Part shown: positions 37,863 to 51,297 of the stretch, one piece after another
Layout of the letters: every line of letters starts with the position of its first letter
How positions within the stretch are numbered: the stretch's first letter is position 1
Program-made: the position numbers and the translations under genes
Source of the DNA: Serratia sp. H1w
Lineage (GTDB): Bacteria > Pseudomonadota > Gammaproteobacteria > Enterobacterales > Enterobacteriaceae
Reading direction: 5' to 3'
DNA: 64,000 bases
Assembly (NCBI RefSeq): GCF_000633355.1
Contig: NZ_AYMQ01000005.1
Location: 1 to 64,000 of the forward strand
Notes under the pieces: generated by a model
Databases searched by the model: none
The model's input: only the letters and a program-made list of their open reading frames with translations
Told to the model about the DNA's origin: nothing

Positions 37863-40469
37863 ATGGGCAAAGCTCTCGTAATAGTTGAGTCCCCGGCAAA
37901 AGCCAAAACTATTAACAAATATTTAGGTAATGACTACGTGGTGAAGTCCAGCGTCGGTCATATCCGTGATTTGCCGACCAGTGGCTCAAGCAAAAAGAGT
38001 GCTGAGTCCAGCGAAGACAAAACCAAAGACAAAGCCAAAAAGAAAGTCAAGAAAGATGAAAAGACCGCACTGGTCAATCGCATGGGCGTCGATCCTTACC
38101 ACGGTTGGGAAGCGCAATATGAGATTTTGCCCGGTAAGGAAAAAGTCGTCGCCGAGTTAAAGTCGTTAGCCGAAAATGCTGACCACATTTACCTCGCAAC
38201 CGACCTTGACCGCGAAGGGGAAGCCATCGCCTGGCACCTGCGGGAAGTGATCGGTGGGGACGAAAAACGCTTTAGTCGCGTGGTGTTTAACGAAATCACC
38301 AAAAATGCGATCCAGCAGGCGTTCCAAGCGCCAGGCGAGCTGAATATCGATCGTGTCAACGCACAGCAGGCGCGTCGCTTTATGGACCGCGTGGTGGGCT
38401 ATATGGTGTCGCCACTGCTGTGGAAAAAAATCGCCCGTGGCCTGTCCGCAGGTCGTGTGCAGTCCGTTGCGGTACGGCTGGTGGTGGAGCGTGAGCGCGA
38501 CATCAAGGCGTTCGTACCAGAAGAATACTGGGAACTGCATGCCGATCTGTTGGCGAAGGGTGAAATCGCGCTGCAGATGGAAGTGACCCATGCCAACGAT
38601 AAGCCGTTCAAACCGGTTAATCGTGAGCAGACTCACGCCGCGCTGAACTTGCTGGAAAAAGCCCGTTATACGGTGCTGGATCGTGAAGACAAACCGACCA
38701 GCAGCAAACCGGGTGCGCCGTTCATCACCTCCACGTTGCAACAGGCTGCCAGTACCCGCCTGAGCTTCGGCGTGAAGAAAACCATGATGATGGCTCAGCG
38801 TCTGTATGAAGCCGGTCATATCACCTATATGCGTACTGACTCCACCAACCTGAGCCAGGATGCGGTCAACATGGTGCGTGGTTACATCGGTGATAACTTC
38901 GGTGACAAATACCTGCCGAAGGCGCCTAATCATTACAGCAACAAAGAAAACTCCCAGGAAGCGCACGAAGCGATCCGTCCTTCCGATGTCAGCGTGTTGG
39001 CTGAACAACTGAAAGATATGGAAGCGGATGCGCAGAAACTGTATCAGTTGATCTGGCGTCAGTTTGTTGCCTGTCAGATGACACCGGCGCAATACGACTC
39101 CACCACGCTGACAGTCAAAGCCGGTGATTTCCTGCTGCGTGCCAAAGGCCGTACGCTGCGTTTCGATGGCTGGACCAAGGTCATGCCTGCGCTGCGTAAG
39201 GGCGATGAAGATCGCACCCTGCCGTTTGTGGAAGTGGGTACGGAACTGGATCTGCAAAAACTGATCCCGAGTCAGCACTTTACCAAGCCACCGGCACGTT
39301 ACAGCGAAGCTTCGCTGGTTAAAGAGTTGGAAAAACGCGGAATTGGCCGTCCCTCTACCTACGCCTCGATCATCTCGACCATTCAGGATCGTGGTTATGT
39401 GCGGGTAGAAAGCCGCCGGTTCTATGCGGAAAAAATGGGTGAGATCGTCACCGACCGCCTGGAAGAAAACTTCCGTGAGCTGATGAATTACGATTTCACC
39501 GCACGCATGGAAAGTGGCCTGGATCAGGTTGCCAACAATCAGGCGGAATGGAAAGCGGTGCTGGACGAATTCTTTGCCGAATTCAGCGAGCAGTTGGAAA
39601 CCGCCGAGAAAGACCCTGAAGAGGGCGGTATGCGCCCGAACCAGATGGTGATGACCAGCATTGACTGCCCGACCTGTGGCCGCAAGATGGGCATCCGTAC
39701 CGCCAGTACCGGCGTGTTCCTCGGCTGTTCCGGCTATGCGTTGACGCCGAAAGAGCGCTGTAAAACCACCATCAACCTGGTGCCGGAAGCGGAAGTGCTG
39801 AACATCCTCGAAGGGGATGATGCAGAAACCAACGCCCTGCGTGCCCGTCGCCGTTGCCAGAAATGTGGCACCGCGATGGACAGCTACCTGATCGACAACC
39901 AGCGCAAGCTGCACGTGTGCGGTAACAACCCGGCCTGTGACGGCTACGAAATCGAGCAGGGCGAATTCCGCCTGAAAGGTTACGACGGCCCGATCGTGGA
40001 GTGTGAGAAGTGTGGTTCTGAAATGCACCTGAAAATGGGGCGCTTCGGTAAGTACATGGGTTGTACCAACGAAAACTGTAAGAACACCCGCAAGATCCTG
40101 CGCAGCGGCGAAGTTGCTCCGCCGAAAGAGGATCCGGTCCCGCTGCCAGAGTTGCCGTGCGAGAAGTCGGACGCCTACTTTGTGTTGCGTGATGGGGCTG
40201 CTGGCGTGTTCCTGGCGGCCAACACCTTCCCTAAATCGCGCGAAACCCGTGCACCGTTAGTGGAAGAGTTGCGGCGCTTCAAAGATCGTTTGCCGGAGAA
40301 ACTGAGCTATCTGGCCGATGCTCCAGTGACCGATCCTGAAGGCAACAAGACGATGGTACGCTTCAGCCGTAAAACCAAGCAACAGTATGTCTCATCAGAG
40401 AAAGACGGCAAGGCCACCGGCTGGTCCGCTTTCTTCGTTGATGGCAAATGGGTTGAAGGCAAGAAGTAA
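37863..40469 (+). CDS. topA: DNA topoisomerase I
   Basis: A type IA topoisomerase of 868 residues that relaxes negative supercoils. The Toprim domain starts [15 protein letters not shown] and includes [13 protein letters not shown]; the catalytic tyrosine is Tyr322 in [12 protein letters not shown]. Three C-terminal four-cysteine zinc motifs begin at [18 protein letters not shown] and CEKCGSEMH, followed by a DNA-binding tail. A lysine-rich insert (about 40-65) lies within the Toprim region, as in E. coli. Confidence 0.98.
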   Translation: MGKALVIVESPAKAKTINKYLGNDYVVKSSVGHIRDLPTSGSSKKSAESSEDKTKDKAKKKVKKDEKTALVNRMGVDPYHGWEAQYEILPGKEKVVAELKSLAENADHIYLATDLDREGEAIAWHLREVIGGDEKRFSRVVFNEITKNAIQQAFQAPGELNIDRVNAQQARRFMDRVVGYMVSPLLWKKIARGLSAGRVQSVAVRLVVERERDIKAFVPEEYWELHADLLAKGEIALQMEVTHANDKPFKPVNREQTHAALNLLEKARYTVLDREDKPTSSKPGAPFITSTLQQAASTRLSFGVKKTMMMAQRLYEAGHITYMRTDSTNLSQDAVNMVRGYIGDNFGDKYLPKAPNHYSNKENSQEAHEAIRPSDVSVLAEQLKDMEADAQKLYQLIWRQFVACQMTPAQYDSTTLTVKAGDFLLRAKGRTLRFDGWTKVMPALRKGDEDRTLPFVEVGTELDLQKLIPSQHFTKPPARYSEASLVKELEKRGIGRPSTYASIISTIQDRGYVRVESRRFYAEKMGEIVTDRLEENFRELMNYDFTARMESGLDQVANNQAEWKAVLDEFFAEFSEQLETAEKDPEEGGMRPNQMVMTSIDCPTCGRKMGIRTASTGVFLGCSGYALTPKERCKTTINLVPEAEVLNILEGDDAETNALRARRRCQKCGTAMDSYLIDNQRKLHVCGNNPACDGYEIEQGEFRLKGYDGPIVECEKCGSEMHLKMGRFGKYMGCTNENCKNTRKILRSGEVAPPKEDPVPLPELPCEKSDAYFVLRDGAAGVFLAANTFPKSRETRAPLVEELRRFKDRLPEKLSYLADAPVTDPEGNKTMVRFSRKTKQQYVSSEKDGKATGWSAFFVDGKWVEGKK

Positions 40470-40489
40470 CCCTGACGCAAGGCAACAGC

Positions 40490-40517
40490 AAAAACCAGCT
40501 CATTGAGCTGGTTTTTT
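40490..40517 (+). terminator. topA terminator
   Basis: AACCAGCTC, short loop, GAGCTGGTT and then TTTTT, about 20 bases after the topA stop. Confidence 0.9.
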
Positions 40518-41804
<1,287 letters not shown>

Positions 41805-41830
41805 GCCGCCAACTCGCAATGCATTCAACC

Positions 41831-41859
41831 GACAAAGCCGCCGACAGGGCGGTTTTGTC
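41831..41859. terminator. cysB terminator
   Basis: GACAAAGCCGCC and GGCGGTTTTGTC form a long stem with a short loop, 26 bases after cysB. The T run lies within the distal arm. Confidence 0.75.
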
Positions 41860-41931
41860 GTCATATCAGTTCGCTAACTCATTGACCTGTCAGTATCTTC
41901 CCGCCTTTGATTGCTCTCACCTATCGTTATG

Positions 41932-41957
41932 ATCAAAACGTGTTGTTATCAAAACGT
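41932..41957. promoter_or_regulatory. Direct repeat upstream of acnA
   Basis: ATCAAAACGT occurs twice, at 41932-41941 and 41948-41957, start-to-start 16 bases. The second copy with its flanks, TATCAAAACGTTA, fits the IHF consensus. The pair lies about 80-100 bases before the acnA start. Confidence 0.35.
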
Positions 41958-42034
41958 TACATGGGGTTTGTGTTATCTTTAAAGAAGACCTCAGAAATGA
42001 CCCTGGTTTGACACAATAAAAAAATGGAGGAGCT

Positions 42035-44707
<2,673 letters not shown>

Positions 44708-44711
44708 GTTG

Positions 44712-44870
44712 CCCTCACCCCAACCCTCTCCCACAGGGAGAGGGAGCTGGCCGGAGCACGTGATGGGATAGTGCTGCTTCGGGATGCGGGGAAAGGTAAG
44801 GGTATTTCGCAGAAAAATCAGCGAACTCGATCGGTTCCCTCTCCCTGTGGAGAGGGTTAGTGTGAGGGGG
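44712..44870. repeat. CCCTCTCC-type inverted repeat pair
   Basis: Two arms of about 35 bases, CCCTCACCCCAACCCTCTCC... (44712-44745) and its near reverse complement ...GGAGAGGGTTAGTGTGAGGG (44835-44870), enclose about 90 bases between convergent acnA and ribA. Each arm also holds its own small palindrome (CCTCTCCC...GGGAGAGG). The right arm abuts the ribA stop codon. A related unit lies at 58706-58742. Confidence 0.8.
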
Positions 44871-45461
44871 CTATCTGTCCAGCAGATGGCCCATTTTGGC
44901 GGCCTTGGTGGCCAGGTAGCGCTCGTTCTTCGGGTTACGGCCAACGATCAACGGCACGCGCTCGGAGATGTTAATTCCCGCCTCGCTCAGGATCTCGACC
45001 TTCTTCGGATTGTTGGTCAGCAGGCGTACCGCATCCACCCCCAGCAGTTTGAACATATCGGCGCACAGGGTGAAGTCACGCTCATCGGCGGCAAAGCCTA
45101 GCTGGTGGTTGGCTTCCACCGTGTCCGCGCCTTTATCCTGCAACGCATAGGCACGGATCTTGTTCAACAGACCGATGTTACGGCCTTCCTGGCGGTGATA
45201 CAGCAGGATGCCACGGCCTTCCTCTGCGATCTGCTCCAACGCGGCTTCCAGTTGAAAACCACAGTCACAGCGCAGGCTAAACAGCGCATCGCCAGTCAGA
45301 CATTCGGAATGTACCCGTGAAAGCACCGGAGTTTCGCCAGAGATATCACCGAAAACCAGTGCCAGATGATCGTGCCCGGTGGCCAGTTCTTCAAATCCCA
45401 CCATCAGGAAATCGCCCCATGGCGTTGGCAGTTTGGCTTCCGCCACACGTTTAAGCTGCAT
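44871..45461 (-). CDS. ribA: GTP cyclohydrolase II
   Basis: A 196-residue zinc enzyme that opens GTP in the first step of riboflavin synthesis. Zinc cysteines are in [30 protein letters not shown] and LTNNPKK follow. ATG 45461 gives exactly the E. coli length, with TGGAGAG upstream. It is convergent with acnA. Confidence 0.97.
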   Translation of the reverse strand: MQLKRVAEAKLPTPWGDFLMVGFEELATGHDHLALVFGDISGETPVLSRVHSECLTGDALFSLRCDCGFQLEAALEQIAEEGRGILLYHRQEGRNIGLLNKIRAYALQDKGADTVEANHQLGFAADERDFTLCADMFKLLGVDAVRLLTNNPKKVEILSEAGINISERVPLIVGRNPKNERYLATKAAKMGHLLDR

Positions 45462-45739
45462 GTCACTCTCCAAAAACACTTACCTGTCAAATCGCTACGT
45501 GCATCCTACGACTGGAACAGGGGACTGACCAGCATTAAAACAGACGGCGACGATCGCTATTTCATTCGTTACCGGCTATTTTGCCATAACTTCTGGCTGA
45601 GCGGTGCTCAGCAAAGCAGCATCTGGTGTTTTAGCGCACCTATTAATGCAATAGGCCGGTTATCTGCCTAATTTCTCTTGTTTTGCTGAGAACACAAGAT
45701 TGTTACACTGCGAGTTACCCTTAGTTAAAGGATAAATGG

Positions 45740-46507
45740 ATGTTAAAGATAGTAAAACGCACCGCGGGCGGAGCCTTTGTGCTGATGTTGCTGCCGCTGG
45801 CGGTCTGGATTTTTGGTTGGCACTGGCAACCCGGCGGCAATGAAAGTCTGTTGAAAGCGCTGTTTTGGGTGACGGAAACCGTTACCGCGCCCTGGGGTAT
45901 CCTTACCAGCCTGATCCTGTCGGCCTGGTTTTTGTGGTGCTTGCGCTTTCGGCTGAAACCGGCGGTAGGGTTGTTCATCCTGCTGTCTGCGGCGATTGGT
46001 CTAGGGCAGGCGGTTAAATCCGCCATCAAAGAGCAGGTACAAGCCCCTCGGCCATTCGTCATATGGCTGGAATCGACCCACCAGATTGATGATAAATACT
46101 TCTACTCGTTGGACAGGAAGCAGCGCAGTGCCCTGGTCAAAGAGCAGTTGCGGGATCAGACGCTGGTGCCGGAATGGTTGAGCAAACACTGGCAGTTTGA
46201 AACCGGCTTTTCGTTCCCTTCGGGCCACACGATGTTTGCGGCCATGTGGGCACTGCTGGGGGTTGGGTTGCTGTGGCCACGGCGGCATTATAAAACCGTC
46301 GCGGTGCTGATGGTGTGGGCGTTTGGCGTGATGGCGAGCCGCCTGATGCTCGGTATGCATTGGCCGCGGGATCTGGCAATGGCGATCGTTATCAGCTGGC
46401 TGCTGGTGACCCTGGCCAGTTGGCTGACGCAGCGTTGGTTTGGGCCACTTACCATTCCACCGCAGGAGCAACAAGAAATCAGCGAGCGCGACGGCTCAAG
46501 TTCATGA
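45740..46507 (+). CDS. pgpB: Phosphatidylglycerophosphatase B
   Basis: A 255-residue inner-membrane PAP2 phosphatase acting on phosphatidylglycerophosphate and undecaprenyl pyrophosphate. The three PAP2 motifs are visible: KEQVQAPRP (near 93), FPSGHTMFAAMW (near 160) and SRLMLGMHWPRD (near 200). AAAGGA lies upstream. In E. coli lapA (yciS) follows directly; here the ten-gene carbohydrate locus comes between. Confidence 0.94.
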   Translation: MLKIVKRTAGGAFVLMLLPLAVWIFGWHWQPGGNESLLKALFWVTETVTAPWGILTSLILSAWFLWCLRFRLKPAVGLFILLSAAIGLGQAVKSAIKEQVQAPRPFVIWLESTHQIDDKYFYSLDRKQRSALVKEQLRDQTLVPEWLSKHWQFETGFSFPSGHTMFAAMWALLGVGLLWPRRHYKTVAVLMVWAFGVMASRLMLGMHWPRDLAMAIVISWLLVTLASWLTQRWFGPLTIPPQEQQEISERDGSSS

Positions 46508-46511
46508 CGTT

Positions 46512-46532
46512 GGGGCACTGCATGTTGCGCCC
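46512..46532. repeat. GGGCGC palindromic repeat, copy 2
   Basis: GGGGCACTGCATGTTGCGCCC, an imperfect palindrome five bases after the pgpB stop and nine bases before the end of the convergent deoR-type gene. See also 14489-14508 and 60181-60201. Confidence 0.65.
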
Positions 46533-46541
46533 ATCTTCATC

Positions 46542-47336
46542 TCAGGCGCCAGCAATCAGCACCTTCACACCCAGTTTTTCAAATGCCTGCACCGCCGTAG
46601 GGCCGATCCCTGCGTCGGTGATCAGGTAGTTGATATGGCTCCAGTCACAGGGCAGCGCAAACATCGAAACCTTATCGATTTTGCTGGAGTCTGCCACCAC
46701 ATACACCGTATTGGCCGCGTTGATCATGGCCATCTTGACCTTGATGTCGGTTTCGCTCGGAAAGCTCAGCCCCAGGCGCGGAGAAATGCAGGCCGTGGCC
46801 AGAAACAGCTTCTGCGCCAGCACGTTTTGGAAAAAGCTGGCGGCTTTGTCGCCGGAGGTCGATAGCGTCGGGAATTTGAACGAACCGCCGGTCAGTAAAA
46901 TATTGACCCCTGGCTCGCCGCCCAGTTGCAACGCGATATTGACCCCGGTGGTGATCACCGAAAGCTTTTTGATATGGCTCAGGTGGTTGGCAATCGCCGT
47001 GGTGGTGGTGCCAGAATCCAGAATGATGGTATCGCCCGGTTCAATAAAGCTGGCTGCCAATTCCCCAATGCGATCCTTTTCCGCCAGATTGACCTGCCGT
47101 TCCAACAGGAGCGCATGGGTATTCTGTTTGCCGTCTACCAGCGTCGCTCCGCCATGAAACCGCTGCACATAGCCTTGCTGCTGTAACACGCGCAAATCGG
47201 TACGGATAGTGGCCTCGGTCAGATTGAAGGTTTCCGTCAACATTTTTACCGTGGCCGACCCGTCTTCACGGATCATGTCGAGGATCTTCTCCCGCCGTTG
47301 TTGCATTTCCGCCAGCTGTTCACTTTTGCTTTTCAA
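46542..47336 (-). CDS. DeoR-family repressor of the carbohydrate locus
   Basis: A 264-residue DeoR/GlpR regulator. The N-terminal winged helix (about 15-65) shows SATVKMLTETFNLTEATIRT and ends in the family block GYVQRFHGGA; the C-terminal sugar-phosphate domain shows GDTIILDSGTTTTAIA and VVADSSKID. I start at TTG 47336, since GAGGGAG lies eight bases upstream and the length then fits the family; in-frame ATGs up to 50 codons earlier have no good ribosome-binding site. It is divergent from the split transketolase operon and probably represses it, released by a phosphorylated intermediate. Confidence 0.88.
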   Translation of the reverse strand: MKSKSEQLAEMQQRREKILDMIREDGSATVKMLTETFNLTEATIRTDLRVLQQQGYVQRFHGGATLVDGKQNTHALLLERQVNLAEKDRIGELAASFIEPGDTIILDSGTTTTAIANHLSHIKKLSVITTGVNIALQLGGEPGVNILLTGGSFKFPTLSTSGDKAASFFQNVLAQKLFLATACISPRLGLSFPSETDIKVKMAMINAANTVYVVADSSKIDKVSMFALPCDWSHINYLITDAGIGPTAVQAFEKLGVKVLIAGA

Positions 47337-47452
47337 TCGAAATACTCCCTCGCGTGCCATGGGCTGCATGGTGCCGTACATCACCGCCAATGCGCAGGAT
47401 TTTAGCCCGCTTGCAATGATAAAGCCATTGATAACGCAGGATACAATATTGG

Positions 47453-47655
47453 TTTTCGTTTGAAAATGAATGATTGATAAAAGGCTGCTCAAGATCTCCT
47501 TGCCTGCTGTCTATTGCCGATAAAGTCGCTGTTAAAGTGCCATTCTGCTGTTTTCATTCATAAAATGGCAATCATCCATTTTTGTTTGAAATTTGATCTG
47601 CGCCACAACAATTATCGAATTAGCACTATATGATTTCGTTCGAAAATCAATGATT
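47453..47655. promoter_or_regulatory. Repeated operator-like motif between deoR-type gene and transketolase
   Basis: TTTCGTTTGAAAATGAATGATT (47454-47475, written here in part as TTTCGTTTGAAAATG) recurs at 47634-47655 as TTTCGTTCGAAAATC followed by AATGATT. Weaker relatives lie at 47551-47573 and 47578-47597. TTCG...CGAAAA-type motifs are typical of DeoR-family operators. Copy A is near the regulator start and copy B near the transketolase start, suggesting DNA looping. Confidence 0.6.
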
Positions 47656-47716
47656 CGTTTTTATCGACTGTTCATGGTGTCAGGGCGGTGAAACGAAAAG
47701 CCAACATGAGGTGATG

Positions 47717-48520
47717 ATGGACATTCAGACGATTAACCACACGGCGCGACAGGCCCGCCGTTACGTTGTGACCATGAACCATAAAGCGGGCAAGGGCCAC
47801 ACCGGTGCCGATCTGTCAGAAATCGACATCATCTGCACGCTGTATATGGCGGTGATGGATCGCAGCCAGGCTCGTCCCGATCAGGATCGTTTCATTTTGT
47901 CAAAAGGCCACGGCGCTGGGGGCTTTTATTGCAGCTGCGCCGCCATGGGTCTGCTGGATCCGGCGGTACTCGATCAGTACATGGGGGATGACACCTTGCT
48001 GGCTGGGCATCCAATTCATCAAAAGCTGCCCGAACTGGTAGAGATCAACTCGGGTGGTCTGGGTCATGGGCTGCCGATTGCCGTTGGATTGGCGTTGGGC
48101 AACAAGCTGGCGGGGCGCTCTCACCGTCGCGCCTTTGTGTTGCTGGGGGACGGAGAACTGGCAGAAGGCTCCAACTGGGAAGCCGCCATGTCCGCCAGTA
48201 AATTCAAGCTGGATAACCTGATTGCCATCGTCGATCGCAATCGGCTGCAACTGGCCGGAAAAACCGAAGACATCATGCCGCTGGAGCCGTTGGCGGATAA
48301 ATGGCAAGCCTTTGGCTTTGAGGTGATCGAGTGCGACGGCCACGATCCGCAGGCATTGATCGAAGCCATCAATCGCCCTGGGCAAGATAAACCACGGGTG
48401 ATCCTGGCGAATACCGAGAAAGGGCATGGCGTGTCATTTATGACCAATGTCCCGGCCTGGCACCACGCCGTTCCTGACGATCAACAGCTGGCGCAGGCGC
48501 TGGCAGAACTGGAGGATTAA
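47717..48520 (+). CDS. Transketolase-like protein, N-terminal subunit
   Basis: A 267-residue protein equal to the thiamine-diphosphate-binding (PP) domain of transketolase. LSKGHGAGGFYCS (near 62-74) and the ThDP/Mg motif GDGELAEGSNWE (from residue 144) with the later DRN are present. The remaining domains lie in the next gene, two bases after the stop, so the active enzyme should be a heterotetramer of the two. GAGG lies before ATG 47717. Such split transketolases occur in sugar catabolic loci, including the apulose-4-phosphate route; the ketose phosphate used here is unknown. Confidence 0.9.
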   Translation: MDIQTINHTARQARRYVVTMNHKAGKGHTGADLSEIDIICTLYMAVMDRSQARPDQDRFILSKGHGAGGFYCSCAAMGLLDPAVLDQYMGDDTLLAGHPIHQKLPELVEINSGGLGHGLPIAVGLALGNKLAGRSHRRAFVLLGDGELAEGSNWEAAMSASKFKLDNLIAIVDRNRLQLAGKTEDIMPLEPLADKWQAFGFEVIECDGHDPQALIEAINRPGQDKPRVILANTEKGHGVSFMTNVPAWHHAVPDDQQLAQALAELED

Positions 48521-48522
48521 TC

Positions 48523-49431
48523 ATGCAGGACTTACGTGATGCAGTGATCAACACGCTGATTGAGCAACAACAGGCTGGCGCGGATCTGAGCGTGATGGTG
48601 GCAGACTCTACCTCCACCTCAAAAATCGGCCCGTTCGAGCTGGCTTATCCGGAGCGGGTGATTAACGTCGGTATCGCCGAGCAGAATATGGTCGGCATGG
48701 CCGCAGGGATCGCGCTTAGCGGAAGAACCGTTTTCACCGCCAACGCGGCGCCGTTCCTGTTTGCCCGTTCCAACGAACAGATGAAGAACGATGTGTGCTA
48801 CTCGGCGACCAACGTAAAAATGCTGGGATTGAACGCGGGGTTTGGCTATGGCCCGTTGGGTGCCACTCACCATTGCATGAATGATATCGCCATTGCTCGC
48901 ACGCTGGGGAATCTGGCGGTGTATGCCCCGGCAGACGGGCGACAGGCTGCAGAGATTGTGCGCCACGTGATCGCCAATCCTGGCCCGGCTTATATCCGCA
49001 TGGATAGTGACAAATTGCCACTGCTGCATGAGGAAGGCTATCACTTCCGTCCGGGACAACCAGAAGTGCTGCATGAAGGGACCGGCTGTGTGGTGTTCTG
49101 CCTGGGCACCATCGCGCATGAAGCGATGAAAGTGCTGGCGATGGGGAACGATCCTACCGTGGTGTCCTTACCTTCGCTGTGGCCATTGGATGAACTGGCG
49201 GTGGTGGCGTTGATCCGCGAGCATCAGCAGGTGATCACCATGGAAGAACACGTGCTCAGCGGCGGTCTGGCCACCATCATCAGCGAACTGCTACTCAAAC
49301 ATCAACTGCGCCAGACCTTCGTGCCATTGGGTGTTCCCGCCTATGAGTTTACCCATAGCAGCAGCCGTGCCGCATTGCGTCAGCAATATGCGATAGACGC
49401 CGCAGGTTTGCATCAGCAACTGAATAAATAA
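48523..49431 (+). CDS. Transketolase-like protein, C-terminal subunit
   Basis: A 302-residue protein carrying the pyrimidine-binding and C-terminal domains of transketolase. The conserved glutamate that activates ThDP is Glu53 in VGIAEQNMVGMAAG. GLNAGFGYGPLGATHH and PADGRQAAEIVRH follow family patterns. It begins two bases after the preceding gene with GGAT upstream. Together the pair covers all transketolase domains in about 570 residues, fewer than the roughly 660 of the housekeeping enzyme. Confidence 0.9.
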   Translation: MQDLRDAVINTLIEQQQAGADLSVMVADSTSTSKIGPFELAYPERVINVGIAEQNMVGMAAGIALSGRTVFTANAAPFLFARSNEQMKNDVCYSATNVKMLGLNAGFGYGPLGATHHCMNDIAIARTLGNLAVYAPADGRQAAEIVRHVIANPGPAYIRMDSDKLPLLHEEGYHFRPGQPEVLHEGTGCVVFCLGTIAHEAMKVLAMGNDPTVVSLPSLWPLDELAVVALIREHQQVITMEEHVLSGGLATIISELLLKHQLRQTFVPLGVPAYEFTHSSSRAALRQQYAIDAAGLHQQLNK

Positions 49432-49441
49432 GGAGAACGGG

Positions 49442-50242
49442 ATGAGCCAAAACGAATACGACGTGAATTTACGTTACGGTGTCGACACGCAAATGTCGTT
49501 GGCAGGCAAGGTGGCGGTGGTGACCGGTGGGCTTGGCGGTATTGCCATGGCGGCCAACCAGATGTTGTTAGAGAAAGGGGCCAGGCTGGTACTGATGTAT
49601 CCCGCCTTCGAGCAGGAAAAAGTCGCGGCGATCAAACAGCAACTCGGCGAGGAGAAGGTCGCGTATCAGGTGTGCGATGTTGCCGATCCTCAGTCCGTGG
49701 CCACTGCCTTTAGTGCCGCCCAACAGTGCTGGGGCCGGTTGGACATTCTGGTGAACTGCGCGGGATACGTCAATTTGCAGCCCGCCACCGAAATCTCCTT
49801 TGCTGAATGGCAGCAACATCTCGCCGTTAACCTGACCGGACCTTTCCTGTGCGCACAGGCTTTCGCTCAGCGGCTGATGGCGGCCGAGCATGGCGGCAAG
49901 GTCATCAATATTGCTTCTCAGGCCGCCTCGATCGCCATTGATAATCACTGTGCCTATACCTCGGCCAAGGCGGGTTTACTGGGCATGACCAAAGTGATGG
50001 CCAAAGAGTGGGCCGCGCATGGGATCACGGTCAACACGCTGTCGCCCACCGTGGTGTTGACGCCAATGGGGGAAAAAGCCTGGCGGGGAGCGAAGGGCGA
50101 AGAGATGAAGAAACTGATCCCGCTAGGGCGTTTTGCCTACACCGATGAAATTGCAGCGGCGATCCTGTTCTTTGCCAGTAACGGCAGCGACATGATCACC
50201 GGTGCGGATCTGATGATCGACGGCGGTTTTACCATTTGGTAA
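49442..50242 (+). CDS. Short-chain dehydrogenase, polyol-dehydrogenase-like (SDR 1)
   Basis: A 266-residue classical SDR. The cofactor loop is TGGLGGIA (28-35, with Ala where Gly is usual), then NCAG at 105-108, Ser159, and the catalytic YTSAK (Tyr172, Lys176). The C-terminus DGGFTIW resembles the polyol SDR group (galactitol and threitol dehydrogenases end in a similar way). Oxidation of a polyol to a ketose is a reasonable guess. GGAGA precedes the ATG, ten bases after the transketolase gene. Confidence 0.85.
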   Translation: MSQNEYDVNLRYGVDTQMSLAGKVAVVTGGLGGIAMAANQMLLEKGARLVLMYPAFEQEKVAAIKQQLGEEKVAYQVCDVADPQSVATAFSAAQQCWGRLDILVNCAGYVNLQPATEISFAEWQQHLAVNLTGPFLCAQAFAQRLMAAEHGGKVINIASQAASIAIDNHCAYTSAKAGLLGMTKVMAKEWAAHGITVNTLSPTVVLTPMGEKAWRGAKGEEMKKLIPLGRFAYTDEIAAAILFFASNGSDMITGADLMIDGGFTIW

Positions 50243-50304
50243 GCGGCACCGCCCCGGCCACCAACACCAGACGATGTTCAACACAACGATAAGAGAACAC
50301 CATC

Positions 50305-51237
50305 ATGAAAAAGATAGCCACTTACCTGACCCTACTTGCCGGTTGCGCCCTGATGCCCGTTCAGGCCGCAGAAAAAGGCACCATCGCCATCCTGGTGAAC
50401 TCCCTGGATAACCCTTATTACTCTGCCGAAGCCAAAGGGGCGGAAAGCAAAGCCAAAGCGTTGGGTTACAGCACACTGGTGCTGTCCCACGGTGAGGATG
50501 TCAAACGCCAGGGGGAACTGATCAGCCTGGTTATTGGCCGCAAGGTACAAGGGATCGTGCTCGATAATGCCGATTCTCAGGCCAGCGTTGCGGCGGTGCA
50601 GCAGGCCAAAAATGCCGGGATCCCGGTGGTGCTGATCAACCGCGAGATCCCGGTTGACGGTGTGGCGTTGGCACAGATCACCCATAACAACTTCCAGGCC
50701 GGGTCCGACGTCGCCAACCAGTTTGTCGAGAAAATGGCGGAAACCGGCAAATACGCCGAGCTGACCTGCAACCTGGCCGATAACAACTGTGTGACACGGT
50801 CACAATCGTTCCACAACGTCATCGACCAATACCCTGAGATGGTCAGCGTCGCCCGCCAGGATGCCAAGGGTAACCTACTGGAAGGCAAACGCATTATGGA
50901 TAGCATCTTGCAGGCCCACCCGGATATCAAGGGCGTTATCTGTGGCAACGGTCCTGTCGCGCTTGGTGTTGTCGCCGCGCTGAAGGCGGCTGGGCGTAAG
51001 GATGTGACGGTAGTCGGCATCGACGGTAGCAACGATGAACGTGACGCGATCCTCAATGGTGATTTATACGCCAGCGTGATGTTGCAAGCCCAGGCCATCG
51101 CTAGCCAGGGCGTGGATATCCTGGATGGTTATTTCAAGTCCGGCAGCTACACCGGCAAGGAGCGCATCATGTTCCGCGGCATTCTGATCGACCAAAAGAA
51201 TGCCAACAAGGTCAATGAGTTCAACTATCAGCAATAA
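50305..51237 (+). CDS. Periplasmic sugar-binding protein, RbsB-like
   Basis: A 310-residue binding protein of the ribose/galactose type (peripla_BP_4). The signal peptide is cut near PVQA (residues 1-21); the mature part starts KGTIAILVNSLDNPYYSAEA, like RbsB. It should deliver ligand to the ABC components at 51925 and 53435. The short conserved VVLINREIP and VVGIDGSNDE lie at the sugar cleft. Ligand unknown. The 62-base gap before the ATG is the largest but one inside the operon. Confidence 0.9.
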   Translation: MKKIATYLTLLAGCALMPVQAAEKGTIAILVNSLDNPYYSAEAKGAESKAKALGYSTLVLSHGEDVKRQGELISLVIGRKVQGIVLDNADSQASVAAVQQAKNAGIPVVLINREIPVDGVALAQITHNNFQAGSDVANQFVEKMAETGKYAELTCNLADNNCVTRSQSFHNVIDQYPEMVSVARQDAKGNLLEGKRIMDSILQAHPDIKGVICGNGPVALGVVAALKAAGRKDVTVVGIDGSNDERDAILNGDLYASVMLQAQAIASQGVDILDGYFKSGSYTGKERIMFRGILIDQKNANKVNEFNYQQ

Positions 51238-51297
51238 CCCACAGTGGTAATGGCATATTCAACACCCCGTTACGGCGGGGTGTGACTGGAGGTTTTT

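Noticed and set aside
38166-40028. A 620-codon open frame on the minus strand inside topA
   Set aside because: It lies fully antisense to topA, whose protein is unmistakable. Its translation is His/Arg/Phe-rich with no family resemblance, as expected from the complement of a GC-rich gene.
47717-49431. Two transketolase genes as a frameshifted single gene
   Set aside because: The first gene ends at a natural domain border, the second has its own start and ribosome-binding site two bases later, and such split transketolases are common in sugar loci.
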